Source: Galbibacter sp038433465
GTDB taxonomy: Bacteria > Bacteroidota > Bacteroidia > Flavobacteriales > Flavobacteriaceae
DNA length: 64,000 bases
Reading direction: 5' to 3'
Assembly: GCF_038433465.1 (NCBI RefSeq)
Contig: NZ_JAESVF010000012.1
Coordinates: forward strand, 1 to 64,000
Shown here: positions 53,117 through 61,551 of the stretch, piece by piece
Numbering within the stretch: position 1 is the first letter of the stretch
Layout: each line of letters opens with the position of its first letter
The notes under the pieces: generated by a model
What the model was told of the DNA's origin: nothing
Database searches by the model: none
Seen by the model: the letters and a program-made list of their open reading frames with translations, nothing else
Made by a program: the position numbers and the translations under genes

Positions 53117-54827
53117 TCAAAAAGCGTTCGAAATATTAAGTTCTTCAATATCATCTGCTGTTTTTATTGATGAGAAAGCCAAAGATTTTTTTTCGGAAAC
53201 ACCAGTAGATTCCCAAATCCCAGAAGAGCAGCTATCAGTTGATTTATTCAATACATTTAGAGATAATGGTAAAAGTCTAATGGTGCATAAGTTTCAAAAA
53301 GAAAATTTGGACAACCCTAAGACTATTGAATATTTGTTTTCTGGTAAAGATTTAATATTACTTGATTGGGAGTTGGATAAAGTTACTGGGCAAGAATATT
53401 CTCTTCAATTATTATCAAAATCCATAGAACTTCCATATATCAATTTTTGCTGTATATATTCCCGTTCAACAAACTTTAGTGAAATACCTCTTTTTTTAAC
53501 AGCATATTTTTCTGGATTAACAAAAGGCGATTTTAACACATTGAAAAATACTTATGAGTATCTAACAATAGAGGAAGTTCAGGGGAGATGGAATAATTCT
53601 GAAAATGATATTGATAATTTTTTCAATGAAAACGAAATTGATATTCAAAACCTTCCAATTGAAGGTTTGGCGGATAAATCTAAAAAGGATATTCTTAAGT
53701 ACATTTATATCGCATTGAACAGTGAAAAATATATCATTTTGGAAAATGATGTTAACAATCACGAAATTATCCATTTTGATAAAGACTCATTTATTATCAA
53801 CAACACGTTTGTTTTAGTATTAAAGAAAGAAGAGGAAACTGATAAGTATTACGAAAAATTAATTAGAAGAATATCAGATGCTATTGTAAAAAATAAGAGT
53901 AGCTTTTTTCAATTGTTGGGATTAGAAATGCAAACTGTTTTTAATTCCAATGAACGATTTATTGATGAAACAATATTGAAATCATCCACAGAGGCATTAT
54001 TTAGCTTTAGAAACTATATAAATGACGATAAAATATTCGGTACAATTATAAAGAAACTACTTTTAGAACAAGCGACACTCAATTTAAGAACAGCTAAACT
54101 TAAACTATTGGAATCTGATTTTTTAGAAGAGTATGGGGAGACATTGATAAATGATATTAACACAGATGATTTAATGCGACTCAATACTTTTTACAATGCT
54201 GTATCAGTCAAGAGTCTAAATGAAGAAGATATTCCAAATTTAAACTTTGGGGATGTTTTCAAAGGTACTAATAACGATTATTACTTGTGTGTTACAGCGC
54301 TATGCGATTGTTACTATCCAGATAAAATAGAAAACAACTACTATTTTGTTAAAGGTAAGGAGTTTAACGATACTGAACTTGCAATCCTTCTTGGAGATAC
54401 AGCCTTTATTAGTTACTTACCCAATGGTAAAGCTGTTTTTTGGGGTCAACCAGAAAATCCCAGTTTGAAAAAGATTAAGCAAAGAAATAAAATAGTAGAT
54501 GAGGAAAATGTTAATCTTTTAAAGCAACGTCTTAACGAATTGGGTAAAGACATAGAAGGTCTTTCTAAAAATATTTCCAAATTAAATAAATTTCTTTACA
54601 AGCCATATTATATAAAGCCAAAGACCTATTATGTTGAAAGCAATAAAATGACTGATGACAAAATAAAAATTTGGGTATTTACCAATAAAAATGGAGATAC
54701 GGATTTTAATGACATTGAAATTAAATATATTACTACCTTGCGTAATGATTATGCTCAGAGAATAGCCAATCACGCTTTCGGGCACCCTGCCCGTGTTGGT
54801 GTAGATTTTGTAAAACTTAAACCTTAA
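53109..54827 (+). CDS. Receiver-like protein, putative effector or output of the methyltransferase-GHKL operon
   Basis: The product has 572 residues and starts 8 bp inside the preceding gene. Residues about 14-125 resemble a divergent response-regulator receiver: beta1 with an acidic pair (SAVFIDEKA, Asp21), beta3 DLILLDWELD with Asp86 at the phosphorylation position, and beta4 FCCIYSRS. The middle (about 150-370) is helical and unrecognised. A coiled-coil stretch (about 460-500) precedes the C-terminal part (KIWVFTNKNGDTDFNDIEIKY, then RIANHAFGHPARVGVDF). No PD-(D/E)XK, HNH or PLD motif is visible. Together with the kinase-like partner it suggests phosphorelay control. The receiver assignment is by eye. 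Confidence 0.7.
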   Translation: MYNQKAFEILSSSISSAVFIDEKAKDFFSETPVDSQIPEEQLSVDLFNTFRDNGKSLMVHKFQKENLDNPKTIEYLFSGKDLILLDWELDKVTGQEYSLQLLSKSIELPYINFCCIYSRSTNFSEIPLFLTAYFSGLTKGDFNTLKNTYEYLTIEEVQGRWNNSENDIDNFFNENEIDIQNLPIEGLADKSKKDILKYIYIALNSEKYIILENDVNNHEIIHFDKDSFIINNTFVLVLKKEEETDKYYEKLIRRISDAIVKNKSSFFQLLGLEMQTVFNSNERFIDETILKSSTEALFSFRNYINDDKIFGTIIKKLLLEQATLNLRTAKLKLLESDFLEEYGETLINDINTDDLMRLNTFYNAVSVKSLNEEDIPNLNFGDVFKGTNNDYYLCVTALCDCYYPDKIENNYYFVKGKEFNDTELAILLGDTAFISYLPNGKAVFWGQPENPSLKKIKQRNKIVDEENVNLLKQRLNELGKDIEGLSKNISKLNKFLYKPYYIKPKTYYVESNKMTDDKIKIWVFTNKNGDTDFNDIEIKYITTLRNDYAQRIANHAFGHPARVGVDFVKLKP

Positions 54828-54854
54828 TAAGATTCTCAAAATAAAAATAAGCGT

Positions 54855-54886
54855 TATCTTTGTGATACTATCAAATGATATTATCA
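54855..54886 (+). promoter_or_regulatory. fic promoter -7 box and double palindromic operator
   Basis: The -7 box TATCTTTG is at 54855-54862. It is followed at once by TGATACTATCA (54863-54873) and TGATATTATCA (54876-54886), two 11-bp palindromes repeated every 13 bp. The ATG is at 54891. A repressor bound here would block transcription start. The Fic protein's own C-terminal winged helix is the obvious candidate. Confidence 0.75.
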
Positions 54887-54890
54887 TAAA

Positions 54891-55850
54891 ATGAAGCCAC
54901 CTTATCAAATAACCGATAACATACTGCAATTAGTCGCTTCCATTTCTGAGAAATTGGGGGAAATCAATGCCGTACATCTACACAAGCCACCAACAGAACT
55001 ACGGAAAAAGAATCGTATTAAAACCATTCAATCTTCATTAGAGATAGAAGGTAACACCTTAACCGAAGAGCAAATTACCGCTTTGTTAGAAAACAAAAGA
55101 GTGATTGCTCCGCAGAAAGACATTCTGGAAGTACAGAATGCCATAAAAGTGTATGACCAACTCCAAAATTTCAACCCAAACAATTTAAAAGATTTAGAAA
55201 AAGCACACGGAGTTTTAATGCAAGGATTGATTGATAATGCAGGAAAACTTCGTACTAAAAATGTTGGTATTGTACAAGGCTCAAAAGTAAAGCACGTAGC
55301 ACCAGACGGTACAATGGTCAGGGGCTTAATGAATGATTTGTTTACTTACCTAAAATCAGATAATGATATATTGCTAATCAAAAGCTGTGTGTTTCATTAT
55401 GAGTTTGAGTTTATCCACCCGTTTATTGATGGGAACGGCAGAATGGGTAGATTGTGGCAGACTCTAATCTTAATGCAGAAATACCCAGTTTTTGAATTTC
55501 TACCCGTAGAAAGCCTTATCAAAGAGAATCAAGAAGCCTATTATAAAGTATTAGAGCAATCAGATAATATAGGGCAATCTACACCATTTATTGAATGGAT
55601 GCTCAACATTATACTTCAAGCATTAGAAAACCTCCTTAAAACACAAAACAGAACCCTCACAGTTGAAGATAGAATTGAATTATTCAAAGATAAAATCGGA
55701 AAGCAGGAATTTAGCCGTAAAGACTATCTACAAAACTTCAAGGAAATCAGTCAAGCCACCGCAAGTCGAGATTTAAAATGGGCGGTTGAGCAAGGAGTTT
55801 TAATTAAATCAGGCGATAAAAGACTAACAAGATATAACTATGCTAATTGA
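54891..55850 (+). CDS. Fic family protein (probable AMP transferase) with N-terminal inhibitory helix and C-terminal winged HTH
   Basis: The product has 319 residues. The inhibitory motif Ser49-x3-Glu53-Gly54 (SLEIEGN) marks a class II Fic protein. The active-site loop HPFIDGNGRMGR (His176 first) is complete. The C-terminal domain (about 245-319, FSRKDYLQNFKEISQATASR, then LKWAVEQGVLIKSG) is a winged helix, as in Fic proteins that bind their own promoter. Fic enzymes transfer AMP or other nucleotide parts to target proteins. It is the last gene before the central att site and has its own promoter with two palindromes, so it is probably autoregulated and separate from the methyltransferase operon. 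Confidence 0.93.
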   Translation: MKPPYQITDNILQLVASISEKLGEINAVHLHKPPTELRKKNRIKTIQSSLEIEGNTLTEEQITALLENKRVIAPQKDILEVQNAIKVYDQLQNFNPNNLKDLEKAHGVLMQGLIDNAGKLRTKNVGIVQGSKVKHVAPDGTMVRGLMNDLFTYLKSDNDILLIKSCVFHYEFEFIHPFIDGNGRMGRLWQTLILMQKYPVFEFLPVESLIKENQEAYYKVLEQSDNIGQSTPFIEWMLNIILQALENLLKTQNRTLTVEDRIELFKDKIGKQEFSRKDYLQNFKEISQATASRDLKWAVEQGVLIKSGDKRLTRYNYAN

Positions 55851-55944
55851 CCTTATTTGGTGTTGTGTTTACCCTATTTTCCTAATATTTGTTGCGCACT
55901 TGTTACTTAAATTACATAACTAACTATTAATCAGCATCTGTTTA

Positions 55945-55968
55945 CTTTCTGTATTGGAAAATAAACTA
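55945..55968 (+). other. Central att site between the two elements
   Basis: CTTTCTGTATTGGAAAATAA: the last 18 bases read Phe-Cys-Ile-Gly-Lys-stop, like the mnmE end. Further identity to mnmE upstream (atct...act at 55936-55945) supports homology. It lies in a 282-bp gap (55851-56132) with no gene; the right part has repeated TTTTTACA/TGTAAAAA motifs (56056, 56083, 56107) that may be integrase arm sites. Confidence 0.85.
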
Positions 55969-56132
55969 TGAAAATATATGAAATCAAAGCGCTACTAAAT
56001 ACCACATATACAGCACATTGCTAAAATAAATCATTTCTTTTATTTTCCTATATTTTTACATTTTTTTACTTTTATTACCAAGTTTTTACAAAATCAATTT
56101 AATGGTTGTAAAAATTGTAAAATTATATTGTA

Positions 56133-57275
56133 ATGAAAGTCAAATTAAGTGAGCGTAAAATAAAAAATGGAGTTTCTTTATTTTTAGAAATATATTGGGG
56201 TTACACAAAAGATAAAAATGGTAAAATAAAACATCAACGAGAATATGAAAAGTTGAATCTATTTTTACATGATAACCCAAAAAATAGAGATGAAAAAAGG
56301 CATAATAAACAAGCAAAAGAAACTGCTGAAAAAATACGCTCAAAACGTGAGATAGCTATTCAAAGCGGTAAATATGGTTTTATAAATCCTAACCAACGAA
56401 AAATAAAATTACTTGATTACTTTGAAAAACTAATGGAAGAACGCAAAGAGAGTAAAGGTAATTATGGTAGTTGGGATAGTGTACATAAACACTTAAAAAA
56501 ATATTGTAGAGAAAATACGCTTTTATCAGATGTTAATGTTGAATTTGTTGAAGGATTTAAAAAGTTCCTGCTTACTGAAAAATTAACCAAAGGCAGTAAA
56601 AGATTGTCTACTAATTCTGCTAGCTCCTATTTTAATAAATTCAGAACTTGTATTAATACAGCTTATGAAAATGAACTAATTACGAAGAACCCTATACAAA
56701 AGGTTAAAAGCATCAAAGGTGAAGAAACAAAACGAGAGTATTTAACTGAAGAAGAAATACAACAACTAGCTATAACAGATTGTAGATATCCAGTTCTAAA
56801 AAGAGCATTTTTATTTTCTTGTTTTACTGGATTACGTTGGAGTGACTGTAATAAATTAGTTTGGAGTGAGGTACATGATGAAAAAGATAGTTCTAAAATT
56901 ATTTTTAAACAGAAGAAAACCAAAGGACAAGAGTATTTAGAAATATCAACACAAGCAAGAGAATTACTTGGAAAAAGGACAGAACAAAACAGTAGAGTCT
57001 TTATTGGTTTACGTTATTCAGATTATATGAATACAGCTTTAGCTAGGTGGGTTTTAAAAGCAGGTATAACAAAACATGTTACTTTTCACGTAGCTAGGCA
57101 TACACATGCCACCTTACTTTTAACCAAAGGTGTTGATTTATTTGTAATTATGGATATACTAGGACATAAAGACATACGTACAACTCAAATTTACACGAAG
57201 ATTGTAAACGAAAAAAGAAAAGAAGCGATTAATAAACTTCCTAAATTTGAATTAAATATAAGTTTTGATGATTGA
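56133..57275 (+). CDS. Tyrosine recombinase/integrase of element 2
   Basis: The product has 380 residues. Catalytic residues are complete: Arg235 (FTGLRWSD), His319-x-x-Arg322 (FHVARHTHA), His in GHKDIRTT and Tyr354 (IYTKI). It is homologous to the element 1 integrase along its length, with the same start pattern (MKVKxxxR) and the same YWG motif near residue 20. Both presumably recognise the same mnmE site, which would explain tandem integration. It lies 170 bp from the central att site, and the next gene starts within its last codons. Confidence 0.93.
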   Translation: MKVKLSERKIKNGVSLFLEIYWGYTKDKNGKIKHQREYEKLNLFLHDNPKNRDEKRHNKQAKETAEKIRSKREIAIQSGKYGFINPNQRKIKLLDYFEKLMEERKESKGNYGSWDSVHKHLKKYCRENTLLSDVNVEFVEGFKKFLLTEKLTKGSKRLSTNSASSYFNKFRTCINTAYENELITKNPIQKVKSIKGEETKREYLTEEEIQQLAITDCRYPVLKRAFLFSCFTGLRWSDCNKLVWSEVHDEKDSSKIIFKQKKTKGQEYLEISTQARELLGKRTEQNSRVFIGLRYSDYMNTALARWVLKAGITKHVTFHVARHTHATLLLTKGVDLFVIMDILGHKDIRTTQIYTKIVNEKRKEAINKLPKFELNISFDD

Positions 57276-57918
57276 TTTAAAACATATTGCTAAAGACGTT
57301 TTTGAATCAATCGTAAAGGTTAGTTCAAATAATATACTTGTCATTCTTCCTAACTGGAAAAATACTATCATTGAAAACATAAACTTAATAGAGTCAAAAA
57401 TTGAAAAAATCTATTTTTTAGATTATCTCTACTCTCATTTCATTTACAACATACCCAATCCATTTGATGATAATTCAGAATATCAACTATCTGATGAAAC
57501 TTTTGAAAAGATTGAAGACATCAAAAAATTTCTTCTTTCAGAAAAGAAATTACTAAAAATTCTAGAGTATTCACTAACAGAAAAAGAGTTTTTAAAAGAA
57601 GTAGTTCTGCCAGACGAAGTTAATAAATTTATAGAGTTCGAAGAGTTACTAATAGATAACAAATACTTGAGCCAAAATCGTAAATGGTTAGGTTCTCAAA
57701 AAGAACTTGCAATATTGGTCTGTAAACTAATGAGGACAAATATTTTTAGGAAACGAATCAACAATATAGCGTTTAAAAGCGAGCAACGACCTTCTAACTA
57801 TTACAAAGAACTTCGACTATTTTTTGAAAAACGTTACGATTCAAATTTTAAAAAACAATTCCAATACAATAGAAGAAAAAACTACAACCTAGATGTTGAA
57901 TTTATATTCATAGAATAA
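57268..57918 (+). CDS. Unknown protein of element 2
   Basis: The product is 216 residues from ATG 57268, overlapping the integrase end by 8 bp. It is a helical, Lys/Glu-rich protein with no recognised domain. The C-terminus (SNYYKELRLFFEKRYDSNFK) is basic. It occupies the same position as the unknown gene at 43711-44388 of element 1. Confidence 0.72.
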   Translation: MIDLKHIAKDVFESIVKVSSNNILVILPNWKNTIIENINLIESKIEKIYFLDYLYSHFIYNIPNPFDDNSEYQLSDETFEKIEDIKKFLLSEKKLLKILEYSLTEKEFLKEVVLPDEVNKFIEFEELLIDNKYLSQNRKWLGSQKELAILVCKLMRTNIFRKRINNIAFKSEQRPSNYYKELRLFFEKRYDSNFKKQFQYNRRKNYNLDVEFIFIE

Positions 57919-58109
57919 TCAGTACCACTTTTTGTCTTTCCGATACCATTTTTTAAAATAGACTTAAATATGATGCGTTCAAAAACAATCGGTTAGCCCT
58001 TTCTTGACAATACCATTTATCTCTTATTATCAATTGTTTACAAATTTTGTCCTGTAATTACAAATTAACAGCCGGCTGTTTCATTATTAATTTTTTAAAT
58101 GAAACAAAA

Positions 58110-58391
58110 ATGACAAAAGAAATATTAGAAAGATTAAAAGCTATTGAAGGTGTTTTATTAATGCAAGACATTTTAAACAAACCTATATTATCACTTAAGG
58201 AGGCTGCTCTTTATTTAGGTATATCAAAGTCTACATTATACAAAATGACTTTTGATAATAGGATTAGTCATTACAAACCTTCAGGAAAGTTGATCTACTT
58301 CAAAAAACAAGATTTAGAGCAGTATTTATTGAAATACAAAGTAAAATCTAATGATGAGTTAGAAGAAGATATAGAGTCTAAATTATTGTAA
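58110..58391 (+). CDS. HTH_17 excisionase/AlpA-like regulator of element 2
   Basis: The product is about 93 residues from ATG 58110; the open frame begins at 58047, but the ATG gives MTKEILERLKAIEGV. The winged helix reads LSLKEAALYLGISKSTLYKM, then RISHYKPSGKLIYFKKQDLEQYL. It is similar in plan and motif to the protein at 44514-44798, which supports a common origin of the regulatory modules. It is followed by a terminator. Confidence 0.85.
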   Translation: MTKEILERLKAIEGVLLMQDILNKPILSLKEAALYLGISKSTLYKMTFDNRISHYKPSGKLIYFKKQDLEQYLLKYKVKSNDELEEDIESKLL

Positions 58392-58398
58392 AACTACA

Positions 58399-58443
58399 AA
58401 AGCTCCTTGTGTTAACTATGCTGGTGTAAACAAGGAGCTTTCT
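58399..58443 (+). terminator. Terminator after the HTH gene
   Basis: Stem AAAGCTCCTTGT / ACAAGGAGCTTT with a 19-nt loop. The T-run is short, so it is moderate in strength. Confidence 0.65.
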
Positions 58444-58456
58444 AATATATCATGTT

Positions 58457-59275
58457 ATGAATAATGGTAAATATATTATAATTCCTGAATCTGTGTATCA
58501 GAGTGATTTAAATACAACAGAAATGGCAGTATATGGTTTTATATATTCAATGAGTTTCCAAAAAGGATATTGCTATGCTAAAAATGAATATATACAAAAT
58601 GGACTCAAAATATCTAAACCAACATTAAATAGAAGTTTAAAAACTCTTATTAACAAGGGTTTTATTAAAAAAGAGTATAAAGGTAAAATTAGACACTTAA
58701 CACCCTTACATATTATTACAGAAGTATCAAATATAACACTCAATAGTATTAAAGATGATACTAAAAACAGTATCAAATCTGATACGCATAATAATAAACC
58801 TTTAAATAAGAAAGAAAATAAATTAATGAATGATTTTTCTTTTAATCAAGACATCAAAGAAGATGTAGATTATTTATTAATTAAATGCTTAGAGCATTTG
58901 AATAAACGTTATTTACATAAGACTGATTTTAAGATTAAAATTTCTGAACAGAAACATATAGGATTTTTATTTGATGTCTTTAGGAAGTATTTGGGTGATG
59001 ATTTAATACAAAACATAAATGCTATCGATAACGATTTCTATAACTACCTCTATTCTTTTTGTCTTGATTTAAAGGATAGTACTAGTAAAAACAGTGGTAG
59101 ATATTATCCATTTAAATTTAAAAACTCTAATTTAAATAAGTTTATTAACTACCAGAAATCTAAACATAAAAACAAAGATTATTTGAAATTCAAAAAAGAA
59201 TTAGAAGAAAATGACACCTATAATCGTCAAAGTAAATCAATTATTAATGAATGGTTTGATGAATTTAAAAAATAG
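58457..59275 (+). CDS. Winged-helix replication/regulatory protein of element 2
   Basis: The product has 272 residues. The N-terminal winged helix (about 10-85, VYQSDLNTTEMAVYGFIYSM then ISKPTLNRSLKTLINKGFIKK) is like those of plasmid RepA/DnaD-type initiators and phage replication regulators. An Asn/Lys-rich linker leads to a helical C-terminal domain. I infer a replication role from the fold and from the position matching the Rep-like gene in element 1; a plain transcription factor is possible. Confidence 0.65.
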   Translation: MNNGKYIIIPESVYQSDLNTTEMAVYGFIYSMSFQKGYCYAKNEYIQNGLKISKPTLNRSLKTLINKGFIKKEYKGKIRHLTPLHIITEVSNITLNSIKDDTKNSIKSDTHNNKPLNKKENKLMNDFSFNQDIKEDVDYLLIKCLEHLNKRYLHKTDFKIKISEQKHIGFLFDVFRKYLGDDLIQNINAIDNDFYNYLYSFCLDLKDSTSKNSGRYYPFKFKNSNLNKFINYQKSKHKNKDYLKFKKELEENDTYNRQSKSIINEWFDEFKK

Positions 59276-59388
59276 TAGTTCCAATTTTATTTTTCATAAA
59301 AAAGATGGTTGCAGTTATAGAAAATACTTACTCTATATTTTAAAAGTGTGACCCTGATGGTACTCTGATTTTTTGTAGATTTGAACTT

Positions 59389-60180
59389 ATGCAAAATTAC
59401 TGTCTAAATAAAGGCGTTGAGAGGTTAAAACAGTTTGAAATAGCAGAGTTTGAAGAGTGGTATTACGATAAACTAATATACTATAACGACTATCCAAACA
59501 TTGATTATTGGAAGACATTACCTCACACCTATCACGAAGCTTCAGATGTACCTTTAAAAAAGGTAATTGGTACAAACCATATTAATTATGCAAATAATAC
59601 ATGGCTAGAAAATTTAGGATGCTTAAAGAGATTTTCTTCTTATTACACTAGAGAATATTCTACCAAATATTTTGATTCAGAAGACAGAAAACCTACTAAT
59701 AGTTATGCAAAATTTGGAGATGATTATATAATTACAGAAGGAAATCATCGTACACACTCTGCTAAATTTCTAGGGTACGAATCAATAAAAGGCCATGTGA
59801 CTGAATATTTTTTTGACCATGAATTATTTAACTCAGTAAATGATTATAAGAAAGAAAAATTATCACTCACTATACCTGATAATATTTACAGTGAAGCTAT
59901 TTGGAATTTAGAGATTGAAAATATTCAAATTTATATTCATGGTTACAAAATGTTGAAATCTTTTATTCAACTATATAAAGACACACCTCCTTCTTGGTAC
60001 AAAAGCAAGAAACTTCAATTAAATCATTCTTTGAAGTTATCTAATACTGAAGACTATGTACATATTAAAAATCAAGAAGACTTAAGTAAACCTATTTTTA
60101 AACTTTTACCTGCATTTAAATACAATAAATTAATAGCTGATAATCAGTTACTGTTTAAGCAGATTAAAATATATTTGTAA
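59389..60180 (+). CDS. Unknown protein with ParB/sulfiredoxin-like motif
   Basis: The product has 263 residues. The segment DDYIITEGNHRTHSAKFLGY then IKGHVTEYFF (about 118-148) resembles the ParB/Srx fold motif (G-N-H-R with a following helix), which binds CTP or acts as a nuclease or kinase in different families. No HTH or other ParB domain is present. A TAGATTTG -7 box at 59376-59383 is very close to the ATG, which would mean a near-leaderless mRNA. The function is unknown; it may be element biology or cargo. Confidence 0.6.
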   Translation: MQNYCLNKGVERLKQFEIAEFEEWYYDKLIYYNDYPNIDYWKTLPHTYHEASDVPLKKVIGTNHINYANNTWLENLGCLKRFSSYYTREYSTKYFDSEDRKPTNSYAKFGDDYIITEGNHRTHSAKFLGYESIKGHVTEYFFDHELFNSVNDYKKEKLSLTIPDNIYSEAIWNLEIENIQIYIHGYKMLKSFIQLYKDTPPSWYKSKKLQLNHSLKLSNTEDYVHIKNQEDLSKPIFKLLPAFKYNKLIADNQLLFKQIKIYL

Positions 60181-60236
60181 TCAAGTAAAAACAATTTTAT
60201 ATAGATAAAAAGAAATTTTAAATAACATATTGATTT

Positions 60237-60427
60237 AGCGTTAGCTATTACTCTGCTTAAGAAAACTGGTAATTTTATTTGTGTACGAGATAATAGACTT
60301 AATGCTCACGTCTTCGGCGTGGGCTTGGTTTATTCGTACACAAGGTATACCAGTACCTCTTAAGCGATAATTCTAAGTTCCACGCTTTTTTATACTAGTA
60401 ATTAACTACTCTCTTGGAACTGGAGAG
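60237..60427 (+). ncRNA. Structured element, copy 2 (putative cis-RNA or recombination site)
   Basis: It has the same architecture as 47889-48080. Stems: AGCGT/ACGCT, TTAG/CTAA (60241-60244 with 60373-60376), ATTA/TAAT, GCTTAAGA/TCTTAAGC (60255-60262 with 60358-60365), ACTGGTA/TACCAGT (60265-60271 with 60348-60354), and TGTGTACGA/TCGTACACA (60280-60288 with 60334-60342). The invariant apical hairpin is GCTCACG-TCTTCGG-CGTGGGC (60304-60324), with the GTTCCA/TGGAAC pseudoknot pair (60377-60382 with 60415-60420) and CTTGGAACTGGAGAG at the end. The middle stems differ in sequence from copy 1 but pair equally well, which is covariation. Confidence 0.75.
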
Positions 60428-60446
60428 TGTAAGAAAAATATCGTTT

Positions 60447-61499
60447 ATGAATCAACAAAACAGTTCTAAAATCTTAAACAAAATATCTATTGTAATAGCA
60501 ATTATTTTGATTTTATATGCTCTATTCAATTTTAGTAGTAGTAAATTTTCAAGTATTATAATCCTAATTTCTGCTTTTATAGTAAGTCCTTTATCAAAAA
60601 GAATTTTCACAAAAATGGAACGCAATAAATTACGATTACTTCGAATAGGTGTTCCAATAATTGGGGTATTATTTGGCACTATTTTTAGTGTATTTAGTTA
60701 TGAGAATAAAAAAAGAGCATTTGAAAACAGAGAAAGAGAATTAGTAAAACAGTATTTAAAAGACCACCCAAATTTATATTATCTCAAACAAGCAGATAGT
60801 CTATTTTATTGGCACAATTATTTTGAGGGAGCATATGATAACGACGAAAACTTAGAATACCTTCGAAATTTATTGAATAGAATAAATTACAAAACTATTC
60901 ATTACCTCCCCAACAATAACGCTTATGCCATTAAGAAAGATTCTGTCAATCAAACTACAACTGTAATTTATACTCCTGAATTTATTGTTGATTCTATTAG
61001 CTATGAGTTTCAGAAGTCAAATAAAGAAGATGCTATAAATAAATACGCAATTGAATTTTTGGTTTCTAGCGACCAAGAAATAAAATCTATTAATGCGCTT
61101 GTAAATTATAATAATGGAACTCAGAAGTTATTTGACTCTATTAGTAATAATTATTCTGTAGAAAATAATCTCAACAAACCAAAAATAAAATCTCAAACAG
61201 AATATATTGAAGCTAGAATAAGATATGCTGAAAGAGCTAAGCTAGTTACAGACTTTAAAAAAAATTGTTTTAGCGGTTGGGATGGCTCTCATATATTATT
61301 GGCTAAAGCTATTAAAAACAATATGCACAATCCTGATAGTTTTGAACATGTGGATACCCAATTTAAAATTCAAAATGATGAAACTGCTATAATCATTATG
61401 AAATATAGAGGAACTAATAGCTTTGGTGCTACTGTAACAAATTCTCAAAAAGTTAAAGTTGATATGAATACTTGTGAAATAATCAAGGTTTTTAATTAA
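60447..61499 (+). CDS. Membrane protein with N-terminal helices, downstream of the structured element
   Basis: The product is 350 residues from ATG 60447; the frame is open to 60414, but that part lies in the structured element. Three helices lie in the first 80 residues (ISIVIAIILILYALF, IIILISAFIVSPLS, VPIIGVLFGTIFSVF). A charged middle follows, then a C-terminal domain (about 255-350) with NNMHNPDSFEHV, IIIMKYRGTNSFGA and a final strand. The N-terminal plan matches the protein at 48101-48925. The C-terminal domain resembles small conserved domains on many bacterial membrane proteins of unknown role. It lies 52 bp before the GHKL-nuclease gene. Confidence 0.8.
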   Translation: MNQQNSSKILNKISIVIAIILILYALFNFSSSKFSSIIILISAFIVSPLSKRIFTKMERNKLRLLRIGVPIIGVLFGTIFSVFSYENKKRAFENRERELVKQYLKDHPNLYYLKQADSLFYWHNYFEGAYDNDENLEYLRNLLNRINYKTIHYLPNNNAYAIKKDSVNQTTTVIYTPEFIVDSISYEFQKSNKEDAINKYAIEFLVSSDQEIKSINALVNYNNGTQKLFDSISNNYSVENNLNKPKIKSQTEYIEARIRYAERAKLVTDFKKNCFSGWDGSHILLAKAIKNNMHNPDSFEHVDTQFKIQNDETAIIIMKYRGTNSFGATVTNSQKVKVDMNTCEIIKVFN

Positions 61500-61518
61500 G
61501 TAAATGCATTAAATAAAT

Positions 61519-61526
61519 TATATTTG
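61519..61526 (+). promoter_or_regulatory. -7 box before the GHKL-nuclease gene
   Basis: TATATTTG matches TAnnTTTG, 25 bp before the TTG start at 61552, so the gene may have its own promoter in addition to read-through. Confidence 0.5.
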
Positions 61527-61551
61527 GGATTCATTTCTAACATTTAAGATA

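Larger units (their letters stand above)
42003..55963 (+). mobile_element. Integrative element 1 (about 13.9 kb, PICI-like layout with R-M-like cargo)
   Basis: The order is attL, zinc-ribbon/HTH protein, tyrosine integrase, unknown, HTH, Rep-like, TerS-like, DUF488, serine recombinase, structured element, membrane protein, C5 methyltransferase, double GHKL protein, receiver-like protein, Fic, and central att site. All genes face the same way. Integrase, AlpA-like regulator, Rep and TerS without capsid genes are the core of phage-inducible chromosomal islands. That classification is inferred. Confidence 0.75.

Noticed and set aside
49165..54827. Classical type II R-M system
   Set aside because: The methyltransferase is clear, but no restriction endonuclease motif is visible in either partner, so the conventional label would be misleading.
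53109..54827. Nuclease in the receiver-like protein
   Set aside because: I looked for PD-(D/E)XK, HNH, GIY-YIG and HKD patterns and found none that is convincing; the output domain is left as unknown.
60414..60446. Upstream TTG start for the membrane protein gene of element 2
   Set aside because: The extra 11 codons lie within the conserved block CTTGGAACTGGAGAG of the structured element; the ATG at 60447 corresponds to the ATG position in copy 1.
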